Positions 13,277 to 25,799 of a stretch of DNA of 64,000 nucleotides are shown here, one piece after another; the first letter of the stretch is position 1, and every line of letters starts with the position of its first letter. The stretch comes from Amyelois transitella. Lineage: Eukaryota > Arthropoda > Insecta > Lepidoptera > Pyralidae. The notes beneath the pieces were generated by a model. That model made no database searches. It had not been told where the DNA came from and worked only from the letters and a program-made list of their open reading frames with translations. The DNA lies in assembly GCF_032362555.1 (NCBI RefSeq), contig NC_083520.1, positions 8,494,001 through 8,558,000 of the forward strand, written 5' to 3'. A program made the translations under genes and the position numbers.

Positions 13277-13571
13277 ATCTTTCGCCTCGACCTGTGTCGT
13301 GTGGTTCCCGGCACCAATACAAAAAAGAATAGGACCACTCCACCTTCTTCCCATGGATGTCATAAAAGGCGACTAAGGGATAGGCTTACGAACTTGGGAT
13401 TCTTTTCTAGGCGATGGGCTAGCAACCACTCACTATTTGAATCTCAATTCTATTATTAAGCCAAATAGCTGAACGTGGCCATTCAGTCTTTTCAAGACTG
13501 TTGGCTCTGTCTACCCCGGAAGGGATATAGACGTGACTATATGTATGAATGTATGTATCTTTTGCCTCGAC
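13277..13571 (+). repeat. Full-length SINE-A copy with 15-bp target-site duplication
   Basis: The element at 13292-13556 runs from GTGTGGTTCCCGGCACC to the TATG-type tail. The flanks ATCTTTCGCCTCGAC (13277-13291) and ATCTTTTGCCTCGAC (13557-13571) differ at one base. Confidence 0.9.
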
Positions 13572-14221
13572 GTCCCCGAATCTTTTTTATGACCTTCTTC
13601 GCCTTCTTCTTCTTTACATAGGGTCGGCTCTCCTTAGTTTCTGCGCAATTATGTCTAGCGACGTCGGGTCGTATAGATTTTCTTTTTGTACACGACTCGA
13701 ATCGTTATACTTTTGTATTTTCTATGATCAAGAGCCTCAAATTATGATTCCGACTGTACTTCCACCTCTGATCTCACCTCCGGTTATCATAAATACGTTA
13801 GAGCGGTACTGTTTGTCTATCCAGCTATAATTTCGGTATAATGCGTAGGAAATAGGCAAATGCGCGCACTTGTTTGTATTGTTGTTGCTTTTATAATGAA
13901 CTATCGTGAATTTTTTGGTTGTAATCGTGATAGTTGTGAGAAGAGAAAGTACATTTTTTTTTACTGTACCTTCTTAGTTTTTTAATCATCAACCCTCAGT
14001 TGCGTTCCTGACTCCTCTGGATGATGATGGCTATGATCACGATCTTGCATGGTGTAAGTCAGAATTTCACGCGAAGCAAAACGATTATTAAAATTATTTA
14101 GTTCGCAAAGAAACCTAATCCATATTAACTAGACCATGGTGATATGTCTATTTCCGTGAGTGTCCAGATCATACGATGTTTTCCCTTGACGTAAGGATTA
14201 GTTAAAAAGCAAACTAAAGTT

Positions 14222-14355
14222 AAAAGGCGGGCTAGCAACCAGTCACTATTTGAATCTCAATTTTTTCAATTAACCGAACAGCTGAACGTTGTCTTTCAGT
14301 CTTTTGAAGTCTGTTGGTTCTGTCTACCCCGCAAGGGATATAGATGTGATGATAT
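14222..14355 (+). repeat. SINE-A copy, 5'-truncated
   Basis: Begins at 'GGCGGGCTAGCAACC' and ends at 'GGGATATAGATGTGATG'. The tail repeats are lost. Confidence 0.8.
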
Positions 14356-15134
14356 TTTATGTTATCATGACATATCTAAGAAAAGAGTCGAATATGCGTT
14401 AGGATTAAAGCCCATGTATCATGTTTTTTTTATTCTGATCTTTAAAATAGATCCTAAACTAGCATCAAATAAGATGAATCCCAGAAGATCAGCGCTGGCT
14501 GTGTGGCATGCTGTTTACAGCCAGCATTATGCTGAAGGGGTGCCCTTTCGAGAACACCATCCTATGAATTAATACTTTTATTCTTAATTTTTTTTATAAT
14601 AGTATTTATAGAATGAATACTTTTTACTTTTATTTTACTTTCAAACATAACGTTCGCAGATATGACAGAGCTTTTGATACATACTGATTAGACAGTTTAA
14701 GAACAAAATAAACAAAGCAACCTGCACAGGATATTCCTATTACAATGGTATGATAACATCACAAGCACCGCCAAGCAGGAAGCGGTGACAAACAGACATA
14801 CGTTCTTATTAATGCTAATAGATTAATGATTGGCTGACGACGGTACTTGAGCTGGAAATATGTATGACATCCTGCTGGCCTACAAGTTATTATAAACTAG
14901 CTCACGGTTTGTGCCAAAAGAGCTTAAACTCTTATTACACTAATCGATATTCAGACTCGTCGACAGTAGGACTCGTCGAGCCCGCTCTTGCAATCGGAAT
15001 TCAGAGTCGAACTGTCTATCTTTTTTTAAACTATTAGTTTTTAGGCTAAGACAGTTTTAATATCAATTAGTCTAATAGCGGCTTTAAGTTTGTCGTTTTT
15101 GTTTCAATAGTTCTTTACTATTTTTCCCAACATG

Positions 15135-15210
15135 TAAGCTGAGCGTGATCTTTTAATCGATGTTGCACTCTGTCTACCCCGTAAGGAAAATAGACGTGAT
15201 TGTATTTATA
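15135..15210 (+). repeat. SINE-A 3' fragment
   Basis: Contains 'GCACTCTGTCTACCCCGTAAG' minus its last base pattern change, then 'ATAGACGTGATTG' and a degenerate TATTTATAT tail. Confidence 0.65.
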
Positions 15211-15489
15211 TTTTATACCTAGTCTTTTCACAACATGTTGTGTTAGTAAACACTAACAACAATATGAAATGACAGAGCACAAATTGTCAAGTTTGGCAAA
15301 TTATTATACAAAAATTAAATTGAATACATTTCATTCGTTCAGTACAACTATTCTGAGGTTTATAAACAGAAGCCGCGAGGCAAGGTATATTTTGAGTATG
15401 ATTCATTCACATTTATATTGGAACAGTCATTCAAAAGGTTATTGACTTATCACCATAATCATGTACAGTAGTGTAAACACCGTATCCTT

Positions 15490-15915
15490 AAACGTGGTGA
15501 GTGAGTGGTCGAATTTAAAATGCGTGATGCCCAGAAAGGCACAGATTCAAATCCCACTTCGTCCATGTACGAAAGACTATTTTCGAAGTTATATCCTCGT
15601 ACATAAGTTTTAATACTAACTTTCTTCTTTCTTTCGGTAAGAGAACCTACACATTTACATAAATTTAAATACTAACCGATGCTATTACGGTGGGAGAACA
15701 TACACATTCAGGCAACTGGATGTGTAACCATGATAGATCCAATACGGGTTAGGTTCTCCTGCATAGGTTGCAGAGGTCAGATGGGAGTCGCTTCGCGTTA
15801 AAATCTGACTCACCCAATCCAGGATCCATAGTCAAAGGCATACCCCGGCTGCTTTCAGACTGATGAGGATGCAACCGGGACTTAAGCGCGGAGGAAGACC
15901 ATCATAGTCATCTCC
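15490..15915 (+). repeat. Composite SINE (tRNA-like head, body shared with 22790-23064)
   Basis: The head 'GTGGTGAGTGAGTGGTCG' with CAGATTCAAATCCC looks tRNA-like. The body contains 'TGGATGTGTAACCATG', 'CTGACTCACCCAATCCAGG' and 'GATGAGGATGCAACCGGGAC', each found again at 22860-23045. Confidence 0.7.
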
Positions 15916-16483
15916 ATATTTCTGTCCTCACATTTTTACTAACTAAGTACCTACCTCCTATTTGTTTATATAATGTTTACTTGTCGTCACTATAATGTTG
16001 ATCATGCTGAGTACACTTGTTTTTGGTTTTACAACTGGCCATGTTTCTATTGTTTATCTTTATATTAAATTTTGTTGTAAAACTGTTTTGTGTACCTAAT
16101 AAATAAATAAATAAATAGTCATAACTAAAGCTATAATGTACTAACATAAATAAACCATTACACTACACATCCAAAACTTCTAAACCCACGTACAGACAAC
16201 TAATTACCCATATTTCCCACAATCTGACCCTTCACCTACACATATTGACGTTTCCCTGCAGCGGACAAACAAGACAAACAGTCACACATTATTATGTAAA
16301 CATGAGCTGGTATTAGGAGCCACAAATGGGTTACCGGTCGACACCTATATTGTTTGCTGGCAAACACTCAAATTTTGTTGACCATAAGAAGTTCCCAGGG
16401 TGGGTTTCGTGGGTTCCTCGAGTTTCAACGTTCTCATATAAGATTTATTAAAAAGAAATATTAGACTAGGTACCAATTGCAAA

Positions 16484-16735
16484 CTGGATGTGGCCTATCA
16501 GTCTTTTCAAAAACTGTTGGCTCTGTCTATTCCGCAAGGGTTACAGACGTGATTATATGTATGTATATATAAAAGACTGATAGGCTACGTTCAGCTGTTT
16601 GGCTTAATGATAGAATTGAGATTCAAATAGTGACAGGTTGCTAGCCTGTCGACTAAAAGAAGAATCCCAAGTTTATAAGCATATCCCTTTTTTCTAATGG
16701 TACCGCGAACCACACGGCACATATATATACATAAA
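16484..16735. repeat. Two SINE-A pieces joined tail-to-tail in opposite orientation
   Basis: A plus-strand 3' fragment (16484-16566, ending ATGTATGTATAT) abuts a minus-strand copy (16567-16735, ending in the head GAACCACACGGCAC). The pair can fold back over about 80 bp. The minus copy has a small deletion in the 'CTTAGTCGCC' region. Confidence 0.8.
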
Positions 16736-16896
16736 CATATGTAAATATTAGAAACTCTATATGAGAAACTTAATGTTTCAAGTAGTACTAGTATCTTTCC
16801 CAAAGCCAAAATCTAACATCCATGCTGGTCTGGTAGCAGAAAAAGAACATAGTGCGTGCCAGCTACTTCTATTTCTGTGCAGTTCGTAAAAGTCAA

Positions 16897-17056
16897 TCAA
16901 GGGAAACACTGACAAACTTGGGATTCCTCTTAAGGGGGTTGGGCTATTAACCTGTCACTTTATAAATGTCAACTGCTGAACGTTATCTGTCAGTCTTTTC
17001 AAAACTGTTGGCTCTGTCTACCACGTAAGGGATAACGATGTGATTATGTATGTATG
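16897..17056 (+). repeat. SINE-A copy, 5'-truncated
   Basis: From 'ACAAACTTGGGATTCCTC' to a GATTATGTATGTATGT tail, with a shortened 'CATTAAGCC' part. Confidence 0.75.
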
Positions 17057-17577
17057 TAAAAATGGTATATATTATCTTTTTTTGGCTCCATGGCAGACAG
17101 ACATAGGTATTATCTTCGCGTTAGCATAAAAATACGAGCAATGTCATGAAATAAAACGTCATTACATATAATCACCACTCTATCAAAGTACTACGAATTA
17201 AAAATATCTAACAATATGAAGTGAAATTGTGAGCAGCTGTATGTAAAGGTGTGTTCATAGTGACATTCATTGCAAAATAAAAATATAAAAAACGCAGTTT
17301 GCAATTTAGAAAATGGTCATTTCAATCAAACTCATAATACTCGTAACATGCAATTTTATATGTGAGATGGGAACAATTTATTCTTTAGAGTCTTTCGAGT
17401 CTAAAATGCTACTTTCTTACACATCTGCGTGTAATACGGAGACTTGTCGAATTGTGCTTATATTGATGTAGTAGAATATACTCTCCCATTACACTAATGC
17501 CAGTGATGGTCATTGGCATTTGTCAAAATAATGAGTAAAATTTTAATCCATAATAAAATCATCCATTGGTAAAAATA

Positions 17578-17860
17578 ACTATTCTCCTTCATAGACATAC
17601 ATATGGTCACGTCGATATCCTTTGTGGGGTAGACGGAGCCAACAGTCTTGAAAAGACTGATAGGCCTCGTTCAGCTATTTGGCTAAATGATAAATGTAAT
17701 TGAGATTCAAATAGTAACAGGTTGCTAGCCCATCGCCTAAAAAAGAATCCCAAGTTTGTAAGCGTATCCCTTAGTCGCCTTTTACGACATCCATGGGAAA
17801 GAGATGGAGTGGTCCTATTCTTTTTTGTATTGGTGCCGGGAACCACACGGCACTATTCTC
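17578..17860 (-). repeat. Full-length SINE-A copy, probable target-site duplication
   Basis: Minus-strand element at about 17587-17851 with intact head and tail. ACTATTCTC occurs at 17578-17586 and 17852-17860; on the tail side a few extra bases separate repeat and element. Confidence 0.8.
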
Positions 17861-18163
17861 ATAAGTAATGTATTATGCATTGGTCCCATTTTTCGTGGGG
17901 CAAACAAAATCAAAATGAGTGGGTGGTACCAATACGGTACTACATCGTGGTGATCGTGGGAAAAACATCTTACCATCTTCAATTCATATTTTACATACAT
18001 ACAAACATAAAATCACGCCTTTTTTCCTTCATATTTTAACTTCTTGAACATTTCAAATTTGGTTCCATTCAGTTTTATTGTCTAACTGTGATCAAATATG
18101 AGTAAGGACTCCCATCAAAATCAAACAAGAGTTTCAGTAGCGTCGATACCCTGTCTTCATATA

Positions 18164-18345
18164 AACGTCTATTTCCCTTGCGGGGTAGACAGAACCAACA
18201 GTCCCGCAAAGACTGAAATGCCTCGGTCAGCTGCAGAATGATGTAATTGAGATTCTAATAGTGACAGGTTGCTAGCCCATCGTCTACAAGCAGAATCCCA
18301 AGCCTATTAGCCTTTCCCTTAGTCGCCTCTTATGATATCAAGGCC
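18164..18345 (-). repeat. SINE-A copy
   Basis: Minus strand, from 'TTGCGGGGTAGACAGAACC' to 'CCCTTAGTCGCCTCTTATG'. The head is missing. Confidence 0.8.
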
Positions 18346-18529
18346 GTTCTAATCTAATTAACTACCTTTGTGTGGTTTTCGTTTTATGCTTTTTCAACAA
18401 AAACAAAATCCAATGACGTTCCTTCCTTTCCACCTCAATCTCGATACACCCAAACCAAACGCGTTTAGCTTACCTTATAATAAACACGTAAACCAATAAC
18501 GAGTCTCAAAACTGGCTAGCCATAAACGC

Positions 18530-18605
18530 ATCCTTCCCAGACCGGGAATCGAACCCACTCCCTCTAATTAGAGCGGTTCACCGCGTCCGATTGATACAAC
18601 CTGTG
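18530..18605 (-). repeat. tRNA-like SINE head
   Basis: Minus strand: 'CGGACGCGGTGAACCGCTC' and GGGTTCGATTCCCGG, resembling the A and B boxes of a tRNA promoter. The flanks do not close an acceptor stem, so it is read as a SINE head. Confidence 0.5.
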
Positions 18606-19239
18606 TCATACCGTGTTTATTGTACAGCTGAGACTTTTTTACAATGACTAAAGGACTATGTGGATACGCCTCAATATATTTTTAATTTATATTTTATAAT
18701 GATATCTAATAAGGCGATATTATACTATAATTTCCAAATGTTTATTTTTCAAAAAGCCTTAGAATATAGAATGAACATAAATTTAGTTTGTGATATATAT
18801 AAAACCTGTTTTAATATCCTCCATCATCCTTCACGGTATCCAGTCGGCTATAATAAAAAACTTTTCAATAATTTTCTATAAATTTTTTTCATCAAGATTC
18901 ATTGATTATTAATTTAAAATGTCTTGTCGTATCCACACTGACATATCCTCACATGCGTTCCTGACAGATGATTTAAAGGACTAAATCAGACTGCCCCTTC
19001 GCTTTTTATGAGTCTTTTTGTACATTTCTCGCTAATGTATCACCTGGTGGAGCGCCATACAAATCTCGGAATGAAAAATGTATCTTTTTTAATAATTTCT
19101 TGGAACAGATTTTATCAAAGTTACATAGGTATACAGTTTCCTAAATATGTGGATTCCTCACGTCCTATGCTTTGCTGCCTGAGCATTGGTTACTGTTATT
19201 ATACAATTTTCATGACAAAGAAATAAATTGTTATATTAT

Positions 19240-19424
19240 CGTGGAGTTAGGGAGTTGAGTGAGGAATAGGCTTATAAATTTGGGATTCCTCTTGTAGGCG
19301 TTGGGCTATCAACCTGTCACTATTTGAATCTCAATTGTATCATTAAGCCGACGAGGTCTATCAGTATTTTCCAGACTGTTGACTCTGTCTACTCCGCAAG
19401 GGATATAGACGTGATTGTGTATAT
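19240..19424 (+). repeat. SINE-A copy
   Basis: Plus strand, starts near 'GAGGAATAGGC' and ends 'GACGTGATTGTGTATATA', running directly into a SINE-B 3' part. Confidence 0.75.
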
Positions 19425-19490
19425 ATCGTTGAGTTAGTATCTCATAACACAAATTTGGGGCTAGCTTAAATAGCGTAATTTGTCCCGCTT
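19425..19490 (+). repeat. SINE-B 3' part
   Basis: 'ATCGTTGAGTTAGTATCTC' to 'CGTAATTTGTCCCG', matching the 3' part of the element at 31538-31763. Confidence 0.75.
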
Positions 19491-19921
19491 ATGAAAATAA
19501 ATCATTGGTATATACTCTTCTCTATATACCTGAATTTAACAGTAATCATAGTTTATGGCTTTAAGATTCTAATCTAAGGACAACTGGAAGAATAACCCTC
19601 GACCGAAAAGCTAGTTATAATAAAAATCAGTCTCCAAATTAACAATATCGCAATATAAATAATTATTAATTGGTGTAAGTGCATGAGTAAATTCGATCGG
19701 CACGTGCCCTGAACAGGTGATGGTAACTAGCATATGTTGTCCTTTATCTTTAATCGCCTGAACTTATTTATTCCTTTTTTTTTATTTTAATTAAAGACAT
19801 CTTACTCTTGATATTTAAAAGTGTTTTTCTGTACTACATTTAACTAACTTTTTTTTATCGCATTTAGGTACAAGTTTCTTGGGCCCTGAGAGCGTCGCAA
19901 AATTAAAACTTTGATATATCG

Positions 19922-20108
19922 TACATACATAGGTACATGCATATAGTCACGTCTATATCCCTTGCGGGGTAGACAGAGCCAAAAGTCTTCAAAAGACTGA
20001 TAGGCCACGTTCAACTTTTTGGCTTGATGATATAATTGATATCCATGGGAAATACGGTGTCGAGTGGTTCTATTCTTTTATTTAATTGGTGCCGGGAACC
20101 ATACAGCA
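19922..20108 (-). repeat. SINE-A copy with large internal deletion
   Basis: Minus strand. The tail half and the head (GGTGCCGGGAACCATACAG) are present, but the central 'CTATTTGAATC'-to-'TAAGGGATAGG' part is missing. Confidence 0.8.
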
Positions 20109-20683
20109 CTTGATTCAAGATTCAAGATTATTTATTTGTAAAACATGTTACATTACATACATATAAATGGGTACATACATGTATTGCAGATGAAGAAGCA
20201 TATTGTTGTGACTGAACATGTTTGGCCATAAGGCATACAAAATATTTATTTATACATGCAGTATTATATTATGACATGCATACATGAACTATAGCAACCG
20301 TCAATAAAACAAAAAAAGGTAATATATATAAATTTAAGGAATAAATTGATAGATCGTCGCTTCGTATTTTTACTGACTTTACTTAACCTAGTATTAAAAA
20401 GTCGTCATCAGCGCACCTTGGGCTCCTCCCCAGGAGGGCACAACCAAGAAACATACCAGAAGGGCGCTGATGACATTGCAAAACGCCTTCAGAAGACGAA
20501 TTTGGAATTTAGCTATCAACAATGTCACATCATTCCACAAAAACCAAGAAAAAAACGAAAATTGAAATGGCGTTTTTATAAGTTTATAACCAGGGGTCAC
20601 AATGTAATGAAATCGTTAAAAACATCGTGTGCCACACATGTCATGTAACCGTTTCCATGGTGGTATAAATGGTATTTCCAATA

Positions 20684-20732
20684 CTGAAGATATAGTCCCA
20701 AGACATAAGTATGTCTAGGTCTATATCTTCAG
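20684..20732. repeat. Imperfect hairpin
   Basis: CTGAAGATATAG (20684-20695) pairs with CTATATCTTCAG (20721-20732). Inside, AGACATA pairs with TATGTCT around AG. It sits just upstream of the retroposon end at 20748. Confidence 0.75.
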
Positions 20733-20747
20733 AGCTGTTAAACCTGT

Positions 20748-20935
20748 AGGTACTAATATTATAAAGCTGAAGAGTTTGTTTGCTTGAACGCACTGATCTC
20801 AGGAAGTACTGGTTGAAAAATTATTTTTGCGTTGAATAGACCATTTATTGAGGAAGGCTATATAACATCACGCTGCAACTATTAGGAGCGAAGATATAAT
20901 GGAATATGTAAAAAAAGGGGAAAATTATTCATCCT
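20748..20935 (+). repeat. Retroposon end with 'GAGTTTGTTTG' motif, uninterrupted copy
   Basis: 'TACTAATATTATAAAGCTGA', 'TTTTTGCGTTGAATAGACC' and 'CATCACGCTGCAACTA' match 41738-41774 plus 42045-42300, where two SINE-A copies split the element. Confidence 0.8.
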
Positions 20936-21014
20936 CGAGGACTTCAATGATGCCCAAATAACTAGAACCTAATATATATATTTTTTTATTTCTCAATAAA
21001 TTATAATATAACTT

Positions 21015-21085
21015 TATTTATTGGTGCCGATACCAATATAAAAAGTAAGGACCACTCCATCTCTTTCCCATGGTTGTCGTCCTAT
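21015..21085 (+). repeat. SINE-A head fragment
   Basis: Only the first third is present: 'GGTGCCGATACCAATATAAA', 'GGACCACTCCATCTCTTTCC' and 'CATGGTTGTCGTC'. This is unusual, since truncation here removes the 3' end. A separate 3' fragment lies at 21815-21875. Confidence 0.65.
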
Positions 21086-22789
21086 AAATATTTTACTAAA
21101 ATATCCTAAAAATTTCTGAGTCTATAATAGTATCCGCAAACCATAACACAATTAAGTAATATTTTACGCTTCGTCTGATTCATATTTTGAAATATTCAAG
21201 TAGGAAGAACATACATAAGTAAGCACATTTAATATAAATTAATTTCATTAAGCAATTTAATTATACCCACACTTCGACGAATTAATTATTTGAATTCCTC
21301 TTTAAAGGTTCGTTTAATTTAGCTGTCTTCGGACATATCTTAATGCTCAATAATCTCGTTTAAATTTAAACTATATCATCACCTGTTCGCATGATCAGGT
21401 GTTCGCATACACCCTCTTGATATTCCACCCCTAACATACGTCGAACAGAACGGTATACGCTAAGTTCATTGACGCATTTATAAAGAATTTTCTTGAATAC
21501 GACTGAAGTAATGCTGCAATGGATATTTGACACAGGTAATTTGACCATTTTGTCTATTTTTATAGGTATCAGCTGTGTTCATTGATATTTTGACAGGGCA
21601 GTTTTTCTGTAATTTCGCCTGTTGGGCTAATTTGTCGTAATATCGTGTTGGCTGATATTGGTTATTGGAATGCTCTGTCGTTGGCAGTTACAAACAAAAT
21701 TAGGATTATCATGGATTATTGGTTTAAAAAATTAAAGTAATTTCAATATTTTATTGTGTGTCAACTTATTTTCTTACCGCGCACATTGTAAAATACTATA
21801 AAAAGTATTAATAATTTTAGGCATCTCCGAGTCTTTTCGAGATTACTGGCTTTGTCTACCCCGTGACGGACGAATCAGAGTTTTTCTTTATACTGACTTT
21901 CTTTCCTATGGTAATTTTTACTTTTTGATACCCTGTAACTAATGAGTACCTACCATTAAATTTTGACTCAAAAACTAAAACATAAGTATCAAAAAATCAA
22001 GCTAGTAATTAAGTAAGTTTTACCCATTATGCAGTTTGCCTATGTAATAGAGCATGAAACTTTTGCAGTATTCATGGTCTCATGTCATACAATTATTTTA
22101 TATTTTTATCAAGAAATTATTCTAAAACATCTGTCAGTATCAATCACTTTTTATCATCCTGTGTATTTAGTTAGAGACGTATACATACATCCTATAAAGT
22201 GAACCTATTTATTACTAAAAAAAAAAGAAATAAAGCCCTCATTCCAATTTCAAATTAAAGCCATTTTGCGGCTTTCGCTATCTGAAATATATTTGAGACC
22301 ACCGCTTACGGTATAATCATAAAGATCGCTCACACCTGCGCCAATTTATTTAATAAAAGAAATAAATTTAGTTTTACTACTCTCATTACAGAGTTATAAA
22401 AATGTGATGGACAAACGAAGTAAATAAGCATTACAGACAGCACAAAGGCGTAATTTGCCTGATTTAGGGCTAACTTTTTATATAAGACTGCCTGTTACGC
22501 CTTCCCTTGAGAAATGTTTATGTGTGTTGAAGAAAAATAAAAATCTTAGAACATTTCTGTTTTTTTCTCTTTATGTGTATTCTCACTATAGCCACAGGGG
22601 CCAGGGTATTTTCAATTATAAACAAGACAACTCTTTGGTAACATAATTTGTCAATGGCTATACAATTAAGCCATAATGATTTGCACGGAAGGATGCACGG
22701 CTGAGACAGTTATTGTATTTAAATCATCTTTATAATTTAAAATATCAAAAGTGAAAAAATCTAAACTTACCCAAAACTATCGAGCTTGC

Positions 22790-23064
22790 TTAAAGAGACT
22801 TGTGAATGTGGATCAAGCGGCGATGTGAGGTGCGGTGAGGGAAAACATCCTGAGGGACCTGCACATTCAAGAAACTGAATGTGTAACCATGGACGATCCA
22901 ATACGGGTCAGATTTCCCTGCTAAAGGTTGCGGAGATCAGACAGGGATCGCTTCGTGAAAAACCTGACTCACCCAATCCAGAATCCATGGTCAAAGGCGT
23001 AACCCGGGCTCCTGTCCAGAGTGGTGAGGATGCAACCGGGACTAAAGCCAGGAGGAAGAAGAAA
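22790..23064 (+). repeat. Second copy of the composite SINE body
   Basis: Shares 'GAATGTGTAACCATGG', 'CCTGACTCACCCAATCCAG' and 'GAGGATGCAACCGGGACT' with 15680-15900, and leads directly into a LINE 3' end. Confidence 0.7.
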
Positions 23065-23150
23065 ATGAATGAAGCGAAAGAATTGTACAGAGATCGTGGC
23101 AAGTGGGAAGATGTAGTCTCTACCTGCCCCTACGGGAAAAAGGAGTGACT
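23065..23150 (+). mobile_element. 3' end of the RTE-like LINE fused to an upstream repeat
   Basis: Reads MNEAKELYRDRGKWEDVV then TCPYGKKE and TGA, the LINE C-terminus. It follows without a gap the 22790-23064 repeat, so the two may have moved together. Confidence 0.75.
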
Positions 23151-25160
23151 TTAGTATATCTTTCATGAGGAAGGCCACCTGCAGCTTTGATTTTTTTTTA
23201 AATTAAAATTAGAACACGCTTACGCATCGCCTTTCACCCACTAGCCTGGCCCATATCTAGCAGTCTAGACTAGAAGTGTGTCAGGTGGCAGCTGCCGCAA
23301 GGTGCGCCGGCGCAAGCGGCATGTGCGCGTGCCAACTGCCGAATTGATAGGGGACCGATAGTTACCGCAAACTTGACACCTGAACTATAAGGGCATTAGG
23401 AGACAAAGGATTTGAAGGATGTTATGTAATGATAGCGAACTGAAATGCCTATATAGAAAATTAGCCTTCACTGAAAACCGTACTTTGACATTCACAGATT
23501 TCTGACCACAACATACGTATCCAGTACTACAGACATACAGACATATTTATGAATAAGAGGTAGTTAATAGTTGGCCTAGACATTAAACGTCGATAAAGAA
23601 AACTCCGCAGACGTGGCGTCGCACAAAGGTATTAAGATTACAAAGTATTAGGTATAAACATTGATGAATAATAAATAACATAACATCTGCAAATACATTG
23701 TTATCTAATAAGTGTATAGTCGAGTTGATATAAATTTCATTGAACCCAAAATCAGATATAGTTCAACCCCAACTGTCCCTAACACTCAATAATACAAAAT
23801 ATATATCTAACAAATAACAACCTAAAAACATAAGCTAAGAAAACGCCCACATACATTTCAAAGAAACGTTACTTTAACTAAATAGAGCAAAAAGCTGACC
23901 TATTGTCCACCGTTATTATTGTAATAGGTGAGAAATTACCTAGCCCTAACCTAATGTATCGAGGCCAAGGTGTGATCGCACCGTTACAGGTGGTACGCAT
24001 CAGGTGAAGACGCACCCTAATCAAGCATTCCAATTTCAAATTCGCAATTACCCTAATTAAACATCAACTCTTTTGTAAAGGAAATTAAAACCAATTTGCA
24101 ATGAAGAATGCTTTTATAGGCGTTTAAACCCAGTCTTTTGGGAAGCACCTTGTAGATAATTAAGGTCATTGGACAATTTGCAATTATAATAACGAATGTG
24201 CGACTGATTTGAATGACCATTCTCTGGTCTATCGATTGATTAATGGTCATTCTTGATTTGAATAGCCCGTTAAAGAAAAAAAAACAATAATCTTATAGAA
24301 AACAAGAATTTCTGGCATGTAGCGTCTTTGGTGTAAAATACGTTTATGCAACAAATTGGTATAAATCATCAAATCACTTATTAAAATAATTAATGATTAT
24401 TACTTATTTTAATAATAATGATTTACTTATTATCAGTTTTGTCTATGTTTAATTCACATTGGTCTTATAATGAAAACCGAATTCACTTTTACGGAGCAAA
24501 ACAGTCACATTTAAATTCTTATATATCTTTTGTTTTTAATGTCTCCAAAAGCATCCTACCATAAATTAAGCGTGTAACTGAACAACTCTTCATTATCGAC
24601 TGGGTACTTCATCAAAGGACTTAACTTGCAAATTGTCTCCGTAAAAATATTTCATTCATTCGTCATTCACTTTTTTGTTGTAATTATAGCAAAGGACACG
24701 GTTAGGCCGGCTGGTCAAATCGATCGGCAAAGGTGGCAGAATAGCCAGGTGTCAGTGCCAACGTTCTGAAATAATTAAAAAATGAGGATCACACCCCTTA
24801 AAAAATCAGTGCAGGTGCTCTGGAGATTGGTCAGGCGAAAAGACAGCTGGTAAGGAAGCATTGGCGATTATGTTTGATGAATAAAAACTACAATAAAGAT
24901 TCGTTTGTGTGATTGGTTCAGATTTTTTTTTAATTGTGTCTTTAAGTAATTCTCATTTGACTTATAATTAATTAGAATAAAAATTGTTTTTTTTTTTCGC
25001 ACATGTCAGTCATCATCTCATCTCAGTCAAGTCACATAAAGACCACATAGAACATAAGCATTCCAAATGTAAAAGTATCCCGAATGTTCCTTGAGGCATG
25101 TGTAGAACTATTTAGTAGTACAGTAAAGGATAGAATAAAATGACCATCTCAACATATAAA
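23151..25160. other. No gene recognised; one GC-rich patch
   Basis: A patch at 23240-23350 (GTGCGCCGGCGCAAGCGGC) is GC-rich. The rest is AT-rich and unassigned. Confidence 0.5.
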
Positions 25161-25671
25161 CTGATCCTGTATTTATCACTGACGGGGTAGACAGAGCCAA
25201 TAATTAAAAGACAAAAACTCAATTCAGTTTAACTGATTGATGAACCAAGATTGAGAGCTAGTTATATGTAAATTGTTAGCACATTGTCTTAAATAATAAA
25301 ACAGGATATTTTTTAAATCGTGTATTATGCAAAACAATATTTTACGTAAACAATATCTATTAAAAATTGAAAAGAACCTTACTGTATGCCTCGAACCAGG
25401 AATCTATAAATAAGCCGGCTTGTATTTTCAGTAAATTTACTATCGAAAAGCAGCTGATACGTTCTCTATTTTTTCTTTACTCGCAGACCTATGAATGTAT
25501 GGAAGAAAATGCTAAACATTTCTATTATTGCGCCGGCGCCGATGTCGCATGATCACCTATCACGTGCCTTTCATGAAAGCCGAAAGGGCTATAGTGAATT
25601 CTTAGGTATTTACAGCTGTTATATATATATATCTTATTATATGAATTTTATTTACCAAATATCGTCTTAAA

Positions 25672-25790
25672 TCTCAATTCCATCTTTAAGCTACACAGCT
25701 GAACCTGGCCTTTATAAGTATTTTCAAGACTGTTGGCTTTGCTACCCCGCAAGGGATAAAGACGTGATTATATGTATGTATGTATGTATG
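25672..25790 (+). repeat. SINE-A 3' half
   Basis: From 'AATCTCAATTCCATC' to GATTATATGTATGTATG. A very weak minus-strand relative (GACGGGGTAGACAGAGCC) is at 25165-25290. Confidence 0.75.
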
Positions 25791-25799
25791 AAAATAGTC

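Noticed and set aside
20346-20648. 100-codon open frame on the plus strand
   Set aside because: No recognisable domain. The lysine-rich stretch comes from A-rich DNA, and there is no splice or start context.
22879-23148. 89-codon open frame as a gene
   Set aside because: It reads through the composite SINE body into the LINE C-terminus, so it is mobile DNA.
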